Origin: Polyangiaceae bacterium
Lineage (GTDB): Bacteria; Myxococcota_A; Polyangia; Polyangiales; Polyangiaceae
Assembly (NCBI GenBank): GCA_015075635.1
Contig: JABTUA010000002.1
Coordinates: 2,484,708-2,548,707 of the forward strand
Length of the DNA stretch: 64,000 nt
Reading direction: 5' to 3'
The position numbers and the translations under genes are program-made. The first letter of the stretch is position 1, and the number at the start of each line of letters is the position of its first letter. Shown here piece after piece: positions 45,186-55,179 of the stretch. The notes below the pieces were generated by a model. The model saw only the letters and a list, made by a program, of their open reading frames with translations. It searched no databases and was not told where the DNA came from.

Positions 45186-46907
45186 TCAGGCGGGCTTCCC
45201 CACGCCCTTGACGCCGCTGCGCTTGAGGCCGGTAGCCTTGCTCGGATCCCAGAGCAGGAACGCGCGCTCGGCGGGCTCGCTCTCGAGGACGAGCAGCCGC
45301 CGCACGGCGCCGGCGCCCTCGAGGGCCTGATTCAGCGCGCGCGCCAGAGCCAGCGGATCGTCGCTCCCGGCGAGCTCGACGCGCTCTTGCTCCTTGCCCC
45401 GAGCGAAGACCAGCGTGGTCTCGGTCGGCGAGAGCTCTACCTGACGGACTCTCACCGGTTCGTCCCTGAGCAAGCGTTCGAGGTCCGCCGTGAGCCCGGC
45501 AGCGCCGCGCTGGCGCAGGCGCTCGCAGCGCAGGAAACCGAGCCGATGGCCTTTGTCCGGCGCGTCGGCGAACACTTCGCCGAGTAGCGAGCCGAGCTTC
45601 GTGGTCTCGCCCTTCAAGAGCGCCGCCTGGAGCCTCGAGCGCCAGCTCTTCGGCACGATGCCCTGGCGCTCGAGCGCCGACGCGAGCCGGCGATCGGCGT
45701 CGGACAGCTCGAGCTCGGGGAGCTCGGCCACCGTCCCCAGGACCCGCTCGCCGGCCGCTCTCAATCTCACTTGGTCATTGGCGAGCTCGGCGACCCAGCG
45801 CCCGGCGCGGAGGTCGCTGGTCTTTCGGGGCAACGCCAGCGGGATCCAGCAGAGCACGCGCCCCATGCGCGGCGAACGCTCGTCCCCGAGCAAGGCGGCG
45901 GTGCGCTCTTCTTCCAGCTCGGTCGCCGGACGCAGCGCCGCGTGCCCCGAGGCCACGAACCAGAGGTCGAGCTCGCCCACCGCCTCCGGCGACAGCGTAA
46001 TCGGGACCGGTGTGCTGCGAAACGAGCTCGCCGCGAAGAGCTGCTGCGTGTCACGGGCGAGCGCGGCAAAGCCTCGGCCGTCGGTCATCACCGCGTCCAC
46101 CCGCGCCTTGAGCAAGGTCGACGGCCGCCCCGCGCGCGCGCGCACCAGCCAAACGCCCAGCTCGTGGCCCACCACGAGACCGTGGTCGGTGGCGACGAGC
46201 GCGTGCACGGCTGGAACCCGGGCGCGGCGCGTCACCTCGCCCGACTCGCCGTCCAGACACACGAGCTCTTGTCCTTTGTCGGTCGGTACGACCAACCACA
46301 CGTCGCCGGCAAAAGCGGCGATCCCCGCCGAAGGCCGGCTGCGGAGCGGCACGCTCCAGAGCGCCGCTCCGCTGCGACTCCAGGCGGAGGTCTTCGCGCT
46401 GCTCGCGTAGACGCGCTCGCCGTCCAAAGCCCAGAAGAGCTGCTCGCTCTTCCGAGCCGACCACGCGCCGAGCTGGGTCGCGGCGCCCAGATCCCAGATC
46501 GGGCACGGCTGCGCGGGGTCGGCGGCGTCCACGACGGCGTAGCGCCCATCGACCAGCGCCCGCAGCGCCGCGAGCGGTCGAGCAGCGTGCGCGCCTCTCA
46601 GGTCGAAGGTCTCGCTGCCATCGGCGAGGCGCGTCCGCACCAAGAGATCCGCGTCCGCGCCCGGCAGGAGCCCGACCACGGCCCCGTGGGCGTCGATCAC
46701 GCGCACGAGCTTGGGGATGGGCAGCGCTTCCGGCGGCTCGCCGCCCGGCCCGAGCCGCAGCGCCTGGTCCGAGCGCAGAGAGATCTCCTGCCAGTCATCG
46801 CTCTGCGGCGCCGCGCTCTGTTTCGGAAAGCGGACCCACGCACCGCCATCCGCAGAACTGCCGAGCGGGAGGCTCGGCAGCCGGATCTCCACGAGCGCGC
46901 ACGGCAT
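45186..46907 (-). CDS. Large hypothetical protein, propeller-like N-terminus
   Basis: 573 residues from the ATG at 46907; the reading frame continues upstream but over the divergent kinase gene, so that part is not coding. The N-terminal ~370 residues show repeated strand-rich WD-like blocks (LVRVIDAHGAVVGLLPGAD, LFWALDGERVYASS, VWLVVPTDKGQELVCLDGESG). The C-terminal ~200 residues are helical. No signal peptide. It is divergent from a Ser/Thr kinase gene with 75 bases between starts, so the pair may be functionally linked. Confidence 0.7.
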   Translation of the reverse strand: MPCALVEIRLPSLPLGSSADGGAWVRFPKQSAAPQSDDWQEISLRSDQALRLGPGGEPPEALPIPKLVRVIDAHGAVVGLLPGADADLLVRTRLADGSETFDLRGAHAARPLAALRALVDGRYAVVDAADPAQPCPIWDLGAATQLGAWSARKSEQLFWALDGERVYASSAKTSAWSRSGAALWSVPLRSRPSAGIAAFAGDVWLVVPTDKGQELVCLDGESGEVTRRARVPAVHALVATDHGLVVGHELGVWLVRARAGRPSTLLKARVDAVMTDGRGFAALARDTQQLFAASSFRSTPVPITLSPEAVGELDLWFVASGHAALRPATELEEERTAALLGDERSPRMGRVLCWIPLALPRKTSDLRAGRWVAELANDQVRLRAAGERVLGTVAELPELELSDADRRLASALERQGIVPKSWRSRLQAALLKGETTKLGSLLGEVFADAPDKGHRLGFLRCERLRQRGAAGLTADLERLLRDEPVRVRQVELSPTETTLVFARGKEQERVELAGSDDPLALARALNQALEGAGAVRRLLVLESEPAERAFLLWDPSKATGLKRSGVKGVGKPA

Positions 46908-46982
46908 CGAAGAGAAGCTCACACCCGCGCCCTCGAGCGTCAATCGCGGAGCGCGGCCGACCCCGAGTATACTCGACTCTCG

Positions 46983-48386
46983 GTGGCATCCCGCGCGAAT
47001 CAAGCCGGAGCCGGACGCGTCGGCTCCGTGCTCAAAGACAAGTGGCGCTTGGACGCGCTCCTGGGTGTCGGCGGCATGGCCTGGGTGTACGCCGCGACCC
47101 ATCGCAACAAGAACCGCGTGGCCATCAAGCTGCTGTTCCCCGAGCTGTCGTCGAACGACGAGGTCCGGAAGCGCTTCCTGCGCGAGGGCTACGCCGCCAA
47201 CAGCATCGGCCACCCGGGCGCGGTACAGGTCTTCGACGACGACGTGACGGACGACGGGCTGGTGTTCCTGGTGATGGAGCTCTTGGAGGGAAAGACGCTC
47301 GCGGACCTCCGGCGGGAGCGCGGCGGGCGCCTCGACCCGAAGCTCGTGCTGACCAGCGCCGACGGCGTGCTGGACGTGCTCTCCCTGGCGCACGAAAAGG
47401 GCGTGATTCACCGCGACATCAAGCCCGGCAACGTGTTCTTGACGTCGAACCGCGGCATCAAGGTGGTCGACTTCGGCATCGCGCGCGTCGCGGAGGCGAA
47501 CCTGACCGGCGCGCTCACCAGCGCGGGACATCTCCTGGGCTCGGCGGCCTTCATGGCGCCCGAGCAGGCGGCCGGGCAATGGGGGAAGGTGGACGCGCGC
47601 ACCGACCTCTACGCGGTGGGCGCGACCATGTTCCAGCTCCTGGTCGGCCGTCCCGTACACGAAGGCGCGACGCCACAAGACCGCATCATCGCGGCGGTGT
47701 CGGAGCCGGCGCGCTCCATCGGCAGCGTGCTGCCCAGCCTGCCGAAGTCCGTCGTCGATGTCGTCGACCGCGCGCTGGAGTTCGATCAGGCTCGGCGCTG
47801 GCAGAGCGCGCGGGAGATGCAGCAGGCAGTGCGGCAGGCGCTCAAGCGCATGGATGCGCTCGGCAGCACGCTGGTGATGGATGGGCCGGAGCCGCTGGCC
47901 TCGTCCCCGGTCTCGGACAAGCCGCGCTCACCGGCCGTCGTTCAGCCAGAGCCGGCTCCGCCCGCGATCGCCTCGGAGGCCGTCGCCCCAGCCAGCGCAC
48001 GCCGCCAGCCGGTGGGCCTGGGAGCGACGCGGGTCTACGGTTCCCCGGAGGACGCGGCCGCGCTGCGCACGGTGCGCGAGCGCATGGCTCAGGCGGAGGC
48101 TGCGGCGGCAATCCCCGCCCCTGCGCCGAGCGCTCCTTCCGCTCCGACCCCAACCCCCGCACCGGCGCCAACCCACGCCGCCGCCCCGCTTCCGATGCCG
48201 CGCCCGCACGCGCCGGCGGCGGTCCCCGTGCGCGCGCCCGCGCCTCCCGGTCGCCCCAGGCGCTTGCTCTTGATCCCGGTGATCCTCTTCATGCTCGGCG
48301 CGGTGCTGCTCGCGCTGGCCGGGGCAGGGCTCTGGCTCGCCAAGGTGCGCGGGCCCCAGAGCGCTCCCGCGCCTTCCGGGCCATGA
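46983..48386 (+). CDS. Ser/Thr protein kinase (Pkn-type), single-pass membrane
   Basis: A 467-residue protein from GTG. Hanks-type kinase domain at ~16-290: GVGGMAWVY (glycine loop), AIKLL (Lys), GVIHRDIKPGN (catalytic loop), VVDFGIAR (DFG), MAPEQ (APE). A Pro/Ala juxtamembrane region of ~120 residues follows, then one membrane helix (LLLIPVILFMLGAVLLALAGAGLWL) near the C-terminus and only a short exterior tail without a sensor domain. Typical myxobacterial eukaryote-like kinase. Confidence 0.93.
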   Translation: MASRANQAGAGRVGSVLKDKWRLDALLGVGGMAWVYAATHRNKNRVAIKLLFPELSSNDEVRKRFLREGYAANSIGHPGAVQVFDDDVTDDGLVFLVMELLEGKTLADLRRERGGRLDPKLVLTSADGVLDVLSLAHEKGVIHRDIKPGNVFLTSNRGIKVVDFGIARVAEANLTGALTSAGHLLGSAAFMAPEQAAGQWGKVDARTDLYAVGATMFQLLVGRPVHEGATPQDRIIAAVSEPARSIGSVLPSLPKSVVDVVDRALEFDQARRWQSAREMQQAVRQALKRMDALGSTLVMDGPEPLASSPVSDKPRSPAVVQPEPAPPAIASEAVAPASARRQPVGLGATRVYGSPEDAAALRTVRERMAQAEAAAAIPAPAPSAPSAPTPTPAPAPTHAAAPLPMPRPHAPAAVPVRAPAPPGRPRRLLLIPVILFMLGAVLLALAGAGLWLAKVRGPQSAPAPSGP

Positions 48387-48411
48387 CTCGACTCTCACTG
48401 GGAGTCGACGC

Positions 48412-49824
48412 TCACTGGATGCCGAGCTTGCGCAGGCGGTCGTAGAGCTTGTGACGCGAGATCCCGAGCGACATCGCGGCGCGGACCTTGTTACCGCCGA
48501 AATGCCCGAGCGTCGTGCGGATCAGCTGAGTCTCCGCCTCGGCCAGGCTCGGCAGATCGCTGGCGTTGGCCTCGCGCGACGGCGAAGCCTCGGCGCTTCG
48601 ACCCAGGTAGCTCGGCAGGTCCCGAGCTTCGATCAAGCCGCCCTCGCCGGTGGTGACCGCGTGCTCGATGGCGTTACGAAGCTCGCGGACGTTGGCGGGC
48701 CAGTGGGCCGCGAGCAGCACGTCGAGCGCGCGCTGCGAGACGCCCCAGATGCAGCCGCAGCGACGGTGGCAGAACGTGGTCAAGAAGTGCTCGACCAGCG
48801 GCGCGATGTCCTCGCTGCGCTCCCGCAAAGGCGCGATGTGGATGGTCGAGCTCCGGAGCTTGCCCAACAGGTCGCTGCGCAGCTCGCCGCGAGCGATCAC
48901 CGACTCGATGTCTCGGCTGGTCGAAGCCACCACCCGGACGTCGATGGGCACGTCGCTGGACGCGGCCACCGGCCGGATCATTCGCTCGTCGAGCACGCGC
49001 ACGAGCTTCGCCTGGACCTCCGGGGAAAGCTCGGTGATCTCCCTGAGGAAGAGCGTCCCGCGCGAGGCGGCGCGGAACAGCCCGGCGTACTCCTGCCCCG
49101 CACCGTTGCGCGCGTGCCCGAACAGCTCGCTCTGCGCCAGGTTCGTTGGCAGGCCGGCGCAGTTCACGGGGACGAACGCCGAGCGCTCCTCACCCGCAAG
49201 CTCGTGGATGAGGCGCGCCAACGTCTCCTTGCCCGCGCCGTCTTCACCCGTGATGAGCACGTCGCGCCGGCTCTTGGCGGCGAGCTCGGCGGCCTCGCGC
49301 GCACGCTGGAGCGCCGGGCTCCGGCCGACCAGAATCGGTCGCCCGCCGGCGGCGTCTGTTCCGTTTCGACGCAGCGGGACCAGTGGCTGTCCGCAGCGCC
49401 CGCGGTCGTTCTCCCCGTACTCACGGTAAGCGCGCGCGTAGACCTTCGCGCGGAGGGCCTGAAGGGTGTTCAGCGACTTGAGCATGTCGGGGGTGAGGTC
49501 GTCCCCGAGCACGTCTTGGGCTGCCGCTGCTCCGCAAGCAGACAGCGCGAGCAGGTGGGAGAGCGGGACGCCCCGGCGCGCCAGACAAGCTGCGGTCGCC
49601 TGCAGCGCCGCGTCGACCCGTGCCGACGAACGCCCGACCTCCGGATCGGCGAGCCGCGCCAGCTCGCTCTCGAACGCCCCGTCGAAGTCCTTGTCCTCGA
49701 TGTCCAGCGTGCCGCCCAGCTCGCTCGCGCAAACCTGCCGCCACGCGTCCAGAAACTCGCGCCTCCGCTCGATGAGGGGCGTCAGCGCGGTCAGGTCACC
49801 CCAATCCACGAGAATCGATGCCAT
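48412..49824 (-). CDS. Enhancer-binding-protein-like regulator (AAA+ and Fis HTH), degenerate motifs
   Basis: A 470-residue protein: an N-terminal ~140-residue helical sensor-like region, an AAA+ domain (~165-395) and a C-terminal Fis-type HTH (TLGHFGGNKVRAAMSLGISRHKLYDRL). Walker A is intact (GEDGAGKE). Walker B reads GTLFLREI, so the usual Asp of FLDEI is Arg. The sigma-54-contacting GAFTGA loop is replaced by GHARNGAGQEY. It therefore probably cannot hydrolyse ATP normally or remodel sigma-54, and may act as a plain DNA-binding regulator. Confidence 0.85.
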   Translation of the reverse strand: MASILVDWGDLTALTPLIERRREFLDAWRQVCASELGGTLDIEDKDFDGAFESELARLADPEVGRSSARVDAALQATAACLARRGVPLSHLLALSACGAAAAQDVLGDDLTPDMLKSLNTLQALRAKVYARAYREYGENDRGRCGQPLVPLRRNGTDAAGGRPILVGRSPALQRAREAAELAAKSRRDVLITGEDGAGKETLARLIHELAGEERSAFVPVNCAGLPTNLAQSELFGHARNGAGQEYAGLFRAASRGTLFLREITELSPEVQAKLVRVLDERMIRPVAASSDVPIDVRVVASTSRDIESVIARGELRSDLLGKLRSSTIHIAPLRERSEDIAPLVEHFLTTFCHRRCGCIWGVSQRALDVLLAAHWPANVRELRNAIEHAVTTGEGGLIEARDLPSYLGRSAEASPSREANASDLPSLAEAETQLIRTTLGHFGGNKVRAAMSLGISRHKLYDRLRKLGIQ

Positions 49825-49921
49825 TTGGGGCCAGCGTGCCGCCCTGCGGGCCCCGGGTCATTGACGGATGTCATGATCGGGCACACCCCGGTCGAATTCC
49901 GTACACCGCCCGGAACCTGGG

Positions 49922-51466
49922 TCATTTCCGGCGGATGAGCACGGGGCGCAGGGCGATGTTGTCGTGCTCGTCGGTCTCGGCCACGGCGTCCCCGTCGTCC
50001 ATGCTCATCAGCACGTAGCGGTAGCCCTCGGCGGCGCCCGCGGGAACCTTGCCCGCGAGCACGTGCTCGCCGGCCTCCGAGCCCTTCGCGAGCTTCTTCA
50101 GCTCGAAGCTCGCGAGGAGCTCGTCCTTGGAGTCGAGGCGTGGGTCCTGGGAGTAATAGAAGGCGACCTTGAACGGCCCGCTGGTGTCGCTGCCGGTATT
50201 GCGGAGCGAGAACCTGAGCTCGAGCGGATCGCCGGCGAGCGCCGACGACTTGTCGAGGAAGAAGTAGCGGTCCGTGATGTCGACCCGGCGCACGCTGAGG
50301 GGAACGGCCTTCAGGTTGTTGCGTTCCCGGAGCTCGCCGTTCTGGTCGTCCACGTCCACGATCACTCCGACGAAGTAGGAGCCGCTCGCCAGCTCCGGCA
50401 CCGTGAGCTCGTGGTGCAACGTGCCGCTCGTCGTCTGCGCCGCCAGACCCTCGATCTCGAAGGTGTCGATCAGCTTGTCCGTCGCGGTGATGGTCGCGTC
50501 CTTGGAGAGATAGGCGCCAACTTTGAACGGCAGGGCCGCCGACTTGCCTTGGTTCTGCACGCGGTAGGAGATCACCACGCGCGAACCGGGCGCTGCCGCG
50601 TCTCGGCTGATGGCCAGCTGCCCGGGGACCAGATCGGGGGAGCGGAACACCCAATACGGCGCCGACTCGGAGTTGTCGCCCTCGTCCGCCTCCGCCACGG
50701 AGCCCTCGACGTCGGCGACCACGCCCAGCTCGACATGCTGGCCGCGAACCGGGCAGCGGGTGTCCACGGTCACCTTGCGCGTGATCGCCAGCCGGCCTTG
50801 GGCGGCCAGGCCCTGATGAATCCAGGCGGACAGGAGCAGGTCGCTCTTGGTCATCTCGGCATCGTCGGAGCAGTAGACGCCGAGCCGGAAGGGGCCCAGC
50901 GCTGCGAACGCCGTGGTGTTCTCGACCACCGCCGAGAGCAGCACCTCGCGCGCCGCGGGACCGCGATCCGGAGTCAGCTTCACGCTCCCCACGCGCAGGT
51001 TGGGACGGAACCCCGGATCGATGGCGATGGGCACCGCCTTGAAGTTGTTCTCTTCGGACGACTCGAGCACCGTGCCCCAGGCGTCCGCGAACGCGTACAA
51101 GCTGCCGGGGCGACACTTCTCGCAAGGCGGGAGCACCACCCGCGCGGAGAAGCTGGCCTTCTTCCCCGCCCGGAGCCCGGAGTCGACCAGCAGCGCTCCG
51201 ATGCGGGTGACGTTGCCGCGCTTGGGCACCACCAAGCCGTCGCTGTGGTAGATGGCCACGCGGAACGGCCCCGCGTCGAGCGTGCCCCGATTCTCCACGC
51301 TCAGCTCCACCTGGACGGCGCTGTCCGGCGCAGCTCGATCGTGGCTGAGGGCGAGCGCCCCGATGATCAGGTCGGGGCGCGCCTCCGCGGTCTGAGCTCG
51401 GGCCGAAGGTGACACGCCGAGCGACATTGCGGACAGCAGGAGTCCCAGGAGCTTCGCGCGGGCCAT
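49922..51466 (-). CDS. Secreted protein with four CARDB repeats
   Basis: 514 residues from the ATG at 51466, with a cleavable signal (LLGLLLSAMSLGVSPSARA). Four consecutive CARDB/Ig-like domains of ~115 residues, each beginning with a phrase such as PDLIIGALALSHDRAAPDSAVQVEL and ending in a VxExDExDN-type acidic loop (SSEENN, ADEGDN, LRERNN, TDEHDN). They probably form an extended adhesive rod on the surface or in the medium. Confidence 0.88.
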   Translation of the reverse strand: MARAKLLGLLLSAMSLGVSPSARAQTAEARPDLIIGALALSHDRAAPDSAVQVELSVENRGTLDAGPFRVAIYHSDGLVVPKRGNVTRIGALLVDSGLRAGKKASFSARVVLPPCEKCRPGSLYAFADAWGTVLESSEENNFKAVPIAIDPGFRPNLRVGSVKLTPDRGPAAREVLLSAVVENTTAFAALGPFRLGVYCSDDAEMTKSDLLLSAWIHQGLAAQGRLAITRKVTVDTRCPVRGQHVELGVVADVEGSVAEADEGDNSESAPYWVFRSPDLVPGQLAISRDAAAPGSRVVISYRVQNQGKSAALPFKVGAYLSKDATITATDKLIDTFEIEGLAAQTTSGTLHHELTVPELASGSYFVGVIVDVDDQNGELRERNNLKAVPLSVRRVDITDRYFFLDKSSALAGDPLELRFSLRNTGSDTSGPFKVAFYYSQDPRLDSKDELLASFELKKLAKGSEAGEHVLAGKVPAGAAEGYRYVLMSMDDGDAVAETDEHDNIALRPVLIRRK

Positions 51467-51571
51467 GCCGATCGGCACGCAACCGGTGTGCCAGCGAAAT
51501 CCACGCATCCGGCGCCTGCGCGCGCTGCAAGGGTTGCGCGAACGCCCGAGCCCGGTGGGAATTTTACGGGC

Positions 51572-52612
51572 TCAGCTCGGGCGCGCGCCGGTGTGCTCCT
51601 GCCACCAGGCATCGAGCTCCGGCAAGAAGTAGCGCAGCCGGCACTTCTTGTACTCGCGCGAGCTGAACAAGATGAGGTACTCGGGGACGCCGAGCCGTCG
51701 CGCGATGCCCGCGGCGATGTCCCGACAGGCGTCCTCGTTGGGACCGTGCAGCATGCTGTAGAGCGTGTACGGGAAGCCGGGAATGGCGTTGCGTGCGTAG
51801 CAGTGGCTCACCTCCGGCGCCTGCGCGAGCTGCGGTCCGAGACGCGGCAGCTCCGAGTCGGGCACCTGCCAGACCACCATGCCGTTGCCGCTGACGCCGA
51901 GCTGGCGATGACGGAAGGTGGCCACGTAGCGTCGCATCGCGTTGCCGAGGTGACTCCGGGCGAAGGCGCAGAGCTCCTCCTCGCTCACGCCGAAGCGCTG
52001 CCCGAGCAGCGCGAAGGGCTGCTCCCCGAGCGGCAGCGGCGTCTGGATGGCGCGGAACAGGAGCTCGTCCCGCGCGCTCGGCAACACCGGCACCGCCGCC
52101 TCGAGCTTCACCACGGGCGTGGTGCTGGTCTTCGAGAGCAGGTCGAAGTTGACCCCCACCTTGAAGGTGTGGGTGCGGCGGAGGGCGTGGAACCGCTCCA
52201 CACCCGCGCGCGCGGCCAACAGCGAGAGCGTCTTCTCGAGCCCCATCTGGTGCGGCACCGCGATGGTGAACCAGAGGTTGTAGGCGTGGTTGCGCAGGTA
52301 GTTGTGGGTCACGGTGGGGTGACCGTTGACGATCTCCGCCACCTCGTCGAGCCGCTCCACCGGCACCTGCCCGGCGACCAGCGCGCTGTCGTAGCCGAGC
52401 GCGCTGCCCTCGAGGATGGCGGAGATCTCTCGGAGCTTCGCCTCGCCGCGCCAGCGCTCGTGCTGCGCGAGCACCTCCCGCTCCGTGATACCGAGGCTCT
52501 TGCCGAGCTCCGCGAAGGGTCGGCTCACGAACGGCACGTTCGACTGCACGGCGTGCGCGAGCGCGTTCTCCTGTTCGAGGGAGAGGGCAGTCTCGTTGGT
52601 CGAAGTTTGCAT
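51572..52612 (-). CDS. Fused siroheme decarboxylase (AhbA-AhbB / NirDL-GH type)
   Basis: A 346-residue protein starting at the ATG that overlaps the nirF stop (TGATG). Two similar Lrp/AsnC-like halves: residues ~10-170 with RNHAYNLWFTIAVP and ~180-345 with SHCYARNAIPGFPYTLYSMLHG. Each half resembles one subunit of the siroheme decarboxylase that makes 12,18-didecarboxysiroheme on the way to heme d1. In most denitrifiers these are four genes (nirD, L, G, H) or fused pairs. Fits the nirS-nirJ-nirF operon. Confidence 0.9.
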   Translation of the reverse strand: MQTSTNETALSLEQENALAHAVQSNVPFVSRPFAELGKSLGITEREVLAQHERWRGEAKLREISAILEGSALGYDSALVAGQVPVERLDEVAEIVNGHPTVTHNYLRNHAYNLWFTIAVPHQMGLEKTLSLLAARAGVERFHALRRTHTFKVGVNFDLLSKTSTTPVVKLEAAVPVLPSARDELLFRAIQTPLPLGEQPFALLGQRFGVSEEELCAFARSHLGNAMRRYVATFRHRQLGVSGNGMVVWQVPDSELPRLGPQLAQAPEVSHCYARNAIPGFPYTLYSMLHGPNEDACRDIAAGIARRLGVPEYLILFSSREYKKCRLRYFLPELDAWWQEHTGARPS

Positions 52613-53862
52613 CACAGACCGATCCTGAACGCGCGCCAGGCGCCGAAGACGCCGGACGGAGAGTTGACGGTTTCCTGGTCGACGATGGCGTAGGTGCTGG
52701 CGTCGACCAGCGCGAGCTTGTTGTCCTTGTTGGCGCTCACCACGACGTAGGCGCCGCGTGGCGTGAAATCGAGGTGGTAGACCCGACCGCCGACCTGGAT
52801 GCTCTTCTTCACCTCGAGCTTGTCGGCGTCGATGACCTCGAGGAATGCGTCGTGCGGCTCGCCGGAGAAGCTCACCCAGATCTCGCTACCCGTCGGCGAA
52901 GCCACGGAGTAGACCGGGTGCCCGCGCACGGGCACGCTCCTCTTGAACGCCCAGGTGTCGCGATCGAGCACGACCATGCGCGGCTCGCCGACCAGCGGGA
53001 CGAACACGCTGCTGCCCGCCACCGCCCACGAGGCCATGTGCGGCAGCTTGACCGGCGCGCCCTTGACGAACTTCTGCTTCGGGTCGCGCAGGCTGATCTC
53101 CTTCACGCCTGCGTCCGGGTTCCGGAGGTCGAGCACCGACACGTGCTCGCTGCCCATGTGGCCGACCACGTACCAGCGCCCGTCCGGGGTGATCATCGCG
53201 TCGTAGGGCTCGTCGGTGCTGGTCTTCACCTTGCGCTCGACCTTCGGCTCGGTCCCGGAGGCGTCGATGACCCAGATCTCTGCGCCCTCGATCAGCACAC
53301 AGACGAAGCGGTTGCCCGGAGCGTCCACCACGCCGGTGACACGCGACGTGGTCTTCTTCCCGTTCTTCTCGATCTCCGCCGGCAGGCGCTGCTTCACCTC
53401 CAGGGTCTGGGCGTCCAGGATGGTCACGCCGCCGGGCTGATACTCCGCGGTCGCCACGTAGCGGCCATCCTGGCTGATGGCGATGTCGATGCTGTTCTTG
53501 GACACCTCGACGTCGCCCGCGCGCTCGACCTTCGCTAGGTCGATGCGACTCAGCTTGCCGCTGCGCGTGGCCACGTAACCCCAGCGCAGGTCCGACGAGA
53601 ACGTCATCGTCGCATGGCGCATGTTGCCCAGGCCCTTGATCAGAGAAGCCTGGTAGGTCTTGGTCGAGAGGTCGTAGACACCCAGGCTCTCGGTCTCGCG
53701 TTCGACCACGAACACGCGCGAGCCGATGCCACCCGGCAGGGCGGGCGCCGCCGCGGCGGCGGGGGGCGGCTCGGCGGAGGCAGCAGCCGCCGGAGCCGGA
53801 GTCGGAGCTGGCGATTGGCAAGCGCCCAGGAGCAAGACGGCGAGGAGACTCGTGGATTTCAT
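52612..53862 (-). CDS. nirF: NirF, heme d1 biosynthesis protein
   Basis: A 416-residue protein related to the d1 domain of NirS. ATG at 53862 overlaps the nirJ stop (ATGA). Lipobox LLLGACQ and a Pro/Ala linker to ~residue 45, then an eight-bladed propeller (SRVFVVERETESLGVYDL, HATMTFSSDLRWGYVATRSG, YVVGHMGSEHVSVLDLRN). NirF converts or carries the d1 precursor in the periplasm; as a lipoprotein it would be membrane-bound. Confidence 0.92.
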   Translation of the reverse strand: MKSTSLLAVLLLGACQSPAPTPAPAAAASAEPPPAAAAAPALPGGIGSRVFVVERETESLGVYDLSTKTYQASLIKGLGNMRHATMTFSSDLRWGYVATRSGKLSRIDLAKVERAGDVEVSKNSIDIAISQDGRYVATAEYQPGGVTILDAQTLEVKQRLPAEIEKNGKKTTSRVTGVVDAPGNRFVCVLIEGAEIWVIDASGTEPKVERKVKTSTDEPYDAMITPDGRWYVVGHMGSEHVSVLDLRNPDAGVKEISLRDPKQKFVKGAPVKLPHMASWAVAGSSVFVPLVGEPRMVVLDRDTWAFKRSVPVRGHPVYSVASPTGSEIWVSFSGEPHDAFLEVIDADKLEVKKSIQVGGRVYHLDFTPRGAYVVVSANKDNKLALVDASTYAIVDQETVNSPSGVFGAWRAFRIGL

Positions 53863-55049
53863 GCTGACGTCCGTGCCTCCTGTACGGCGGTGCCGATCTC
53901 GGCGTCCGTCATCAGACAAGCCGGATCCGGAGCCCAAGCGTCGCCGTGCTGGACCAACGCGCGCTCGCGGTGCGAGCCGCGACAGAGCGCGAGGAAGCGG
54001 CAGCTGCCGCATCGCCCCTTCAGGTGCCGCGTCCGCTCGGCGAGCTCGGCGCGCAGCGGGTGCGCCAGGATCTCGGCGAACGACTGCTCGCGCACGTCGC
54101 CCAGCGTGGCCGCCTGCCAGAACTGGTCCGGGTGCACGCGGCCGAGGTGGTCGACGTTGAGGATCTTCTCGCCCGCGGAGTTGCCCCCGCGCAGCACCAA
54201 GAGCCGCTCCAGCCGAGCTGCCGCAGCGCGCCCGAAGCGCTGCTCGACGAACAGCAAGAGCGCCGGCCCGTCCGAGTCGTTGCCGCCGGTGACGATGTCC
54301 GGGCCCTTGGCCGCCTGTAGCTGGCGGAGCGCACGCTCGAACAGCTGGGACAGCGCCGCGCGCGACTCTGCCGGCGAGAGGTCGTCCTCGCCCATGCGGA
54401 AGGCGCGCCCGGAGTACAGGAGGTGCGACACGTAGAAGCGGTCCACACCGATCTCGCTGGCATGATCCAGGAGCGGGTCGAGCTCGGCCCGGTTGATCTT
54501 GGAGAGCGTGATGCGCAAGCCCGTCTTGATACCCGCTCGCTTGGAGGCGACGATTCCCGCCGTCGCGCGCGAAAACCCGCCCGGCAGACCGCGGTAGCGG
54601 TCGTTGAAGTCCCGCATGCCGTCGATGCTGATGCCGACGTACTGGACGCCTGCGTGCTTCAATCGAGCCGCGACGGCGTCGTCGATGAACACGCCGTTGC
54701 TGGAGAGCTGAGGCACGAGACCGAGGCCCTTGGCGTGGGCGATCAGGTCGAACAGATCCTCGCGCAAGAGCGGCTCGCCGCCGCTGAAGATCACGACCTT
54801 CGTGCCCGCCCGTGCGAGCTCGTCGAGCAGCGCGAGCCCCTCCGCCGGAGACAGATCGCGGGGTGACGGTCGTTTGGCCGCCGAGGCGTAGCAGTGCGGA
54901 CAGGACAGGTTGCAGTGCCCGACGACGTTCCAGACCACCACCGGCACGCCGCGTTCGGGGCTCGCGTAACGGTCGGGAGACCTGCGCTCGAGCTCCGCGA
55001 TCGCTTTCGGATCACGAGCCGCGCGCAACAGGTCGCTGACCATCAACAT
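53859..55049 (-). CDS. nirJ: NirJ, radical SAM enzyme of heme d1 synthesis
   Basis: A 396-residue protein with the radical SAM [4Fe-4S] motif CNLSCPHC at ~residue 46, GGEP-type SAM region (FSGGEPLLRED), and a C-terminal SPASM-like Cys cluster (CGSCRFLALCRG) for a second cluster. NirJ removes two propionate groups of the didecarboxysiroheme. It is preceded by nirS 130 bases upstream. Confidence 0.93.
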   Translation of the reverse strand: MLMVSDLLRAARDPKAIAELERRSPDRYASPERGVPVVVWNVVGHCNLSCPHCYASAAKRPSPRDLSPAEGLALLDELARAGTKVVIFSGGEPLLREDLFDLIAHAKGLGLVPQLSSNGVFIDDAVAARLKHAGVQYVGISIDGMRDFNDRYRGLPGGFSRATAGIVASKRAGIKTGLRITLSKINRAELDPLLDHASEIGVDRFYVSHLLYSGRAFRMGEDDLSPAESRAALSQLFERALRQLQAAKGPDIVTGGNDSDGPALLLFVEQRFGRAAAARLERLLVLRGGNSAGEKILNVDHLGRVHPDQFWQAATLGDVREQSFAEILAHPLRAELAERTRHLKGRCGSCRFLALCRGSHRERALVQHGDAWAPDPACLMTDAEIGTAVQEARTSA

Positions 55050-55179
55050 GCTGTTCCTTTTGCTTACAAGTTACGTGCCGTCAATCCCGTCAGCTGCGAT
55101 CCGTCAGTACAGCTCCCCCCAAATGACGACGGGGCCGAGCGAGCCGGCCCCGTGCGTCGTGGATGGTGGGATCCGACTC

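Noticed and set aside
47042..48445. A 467-codon frame overlapping the kinase gene
   Set aside because: It is a +1 shadow of the kinase frame; the kinase motifs settle which frame is real.
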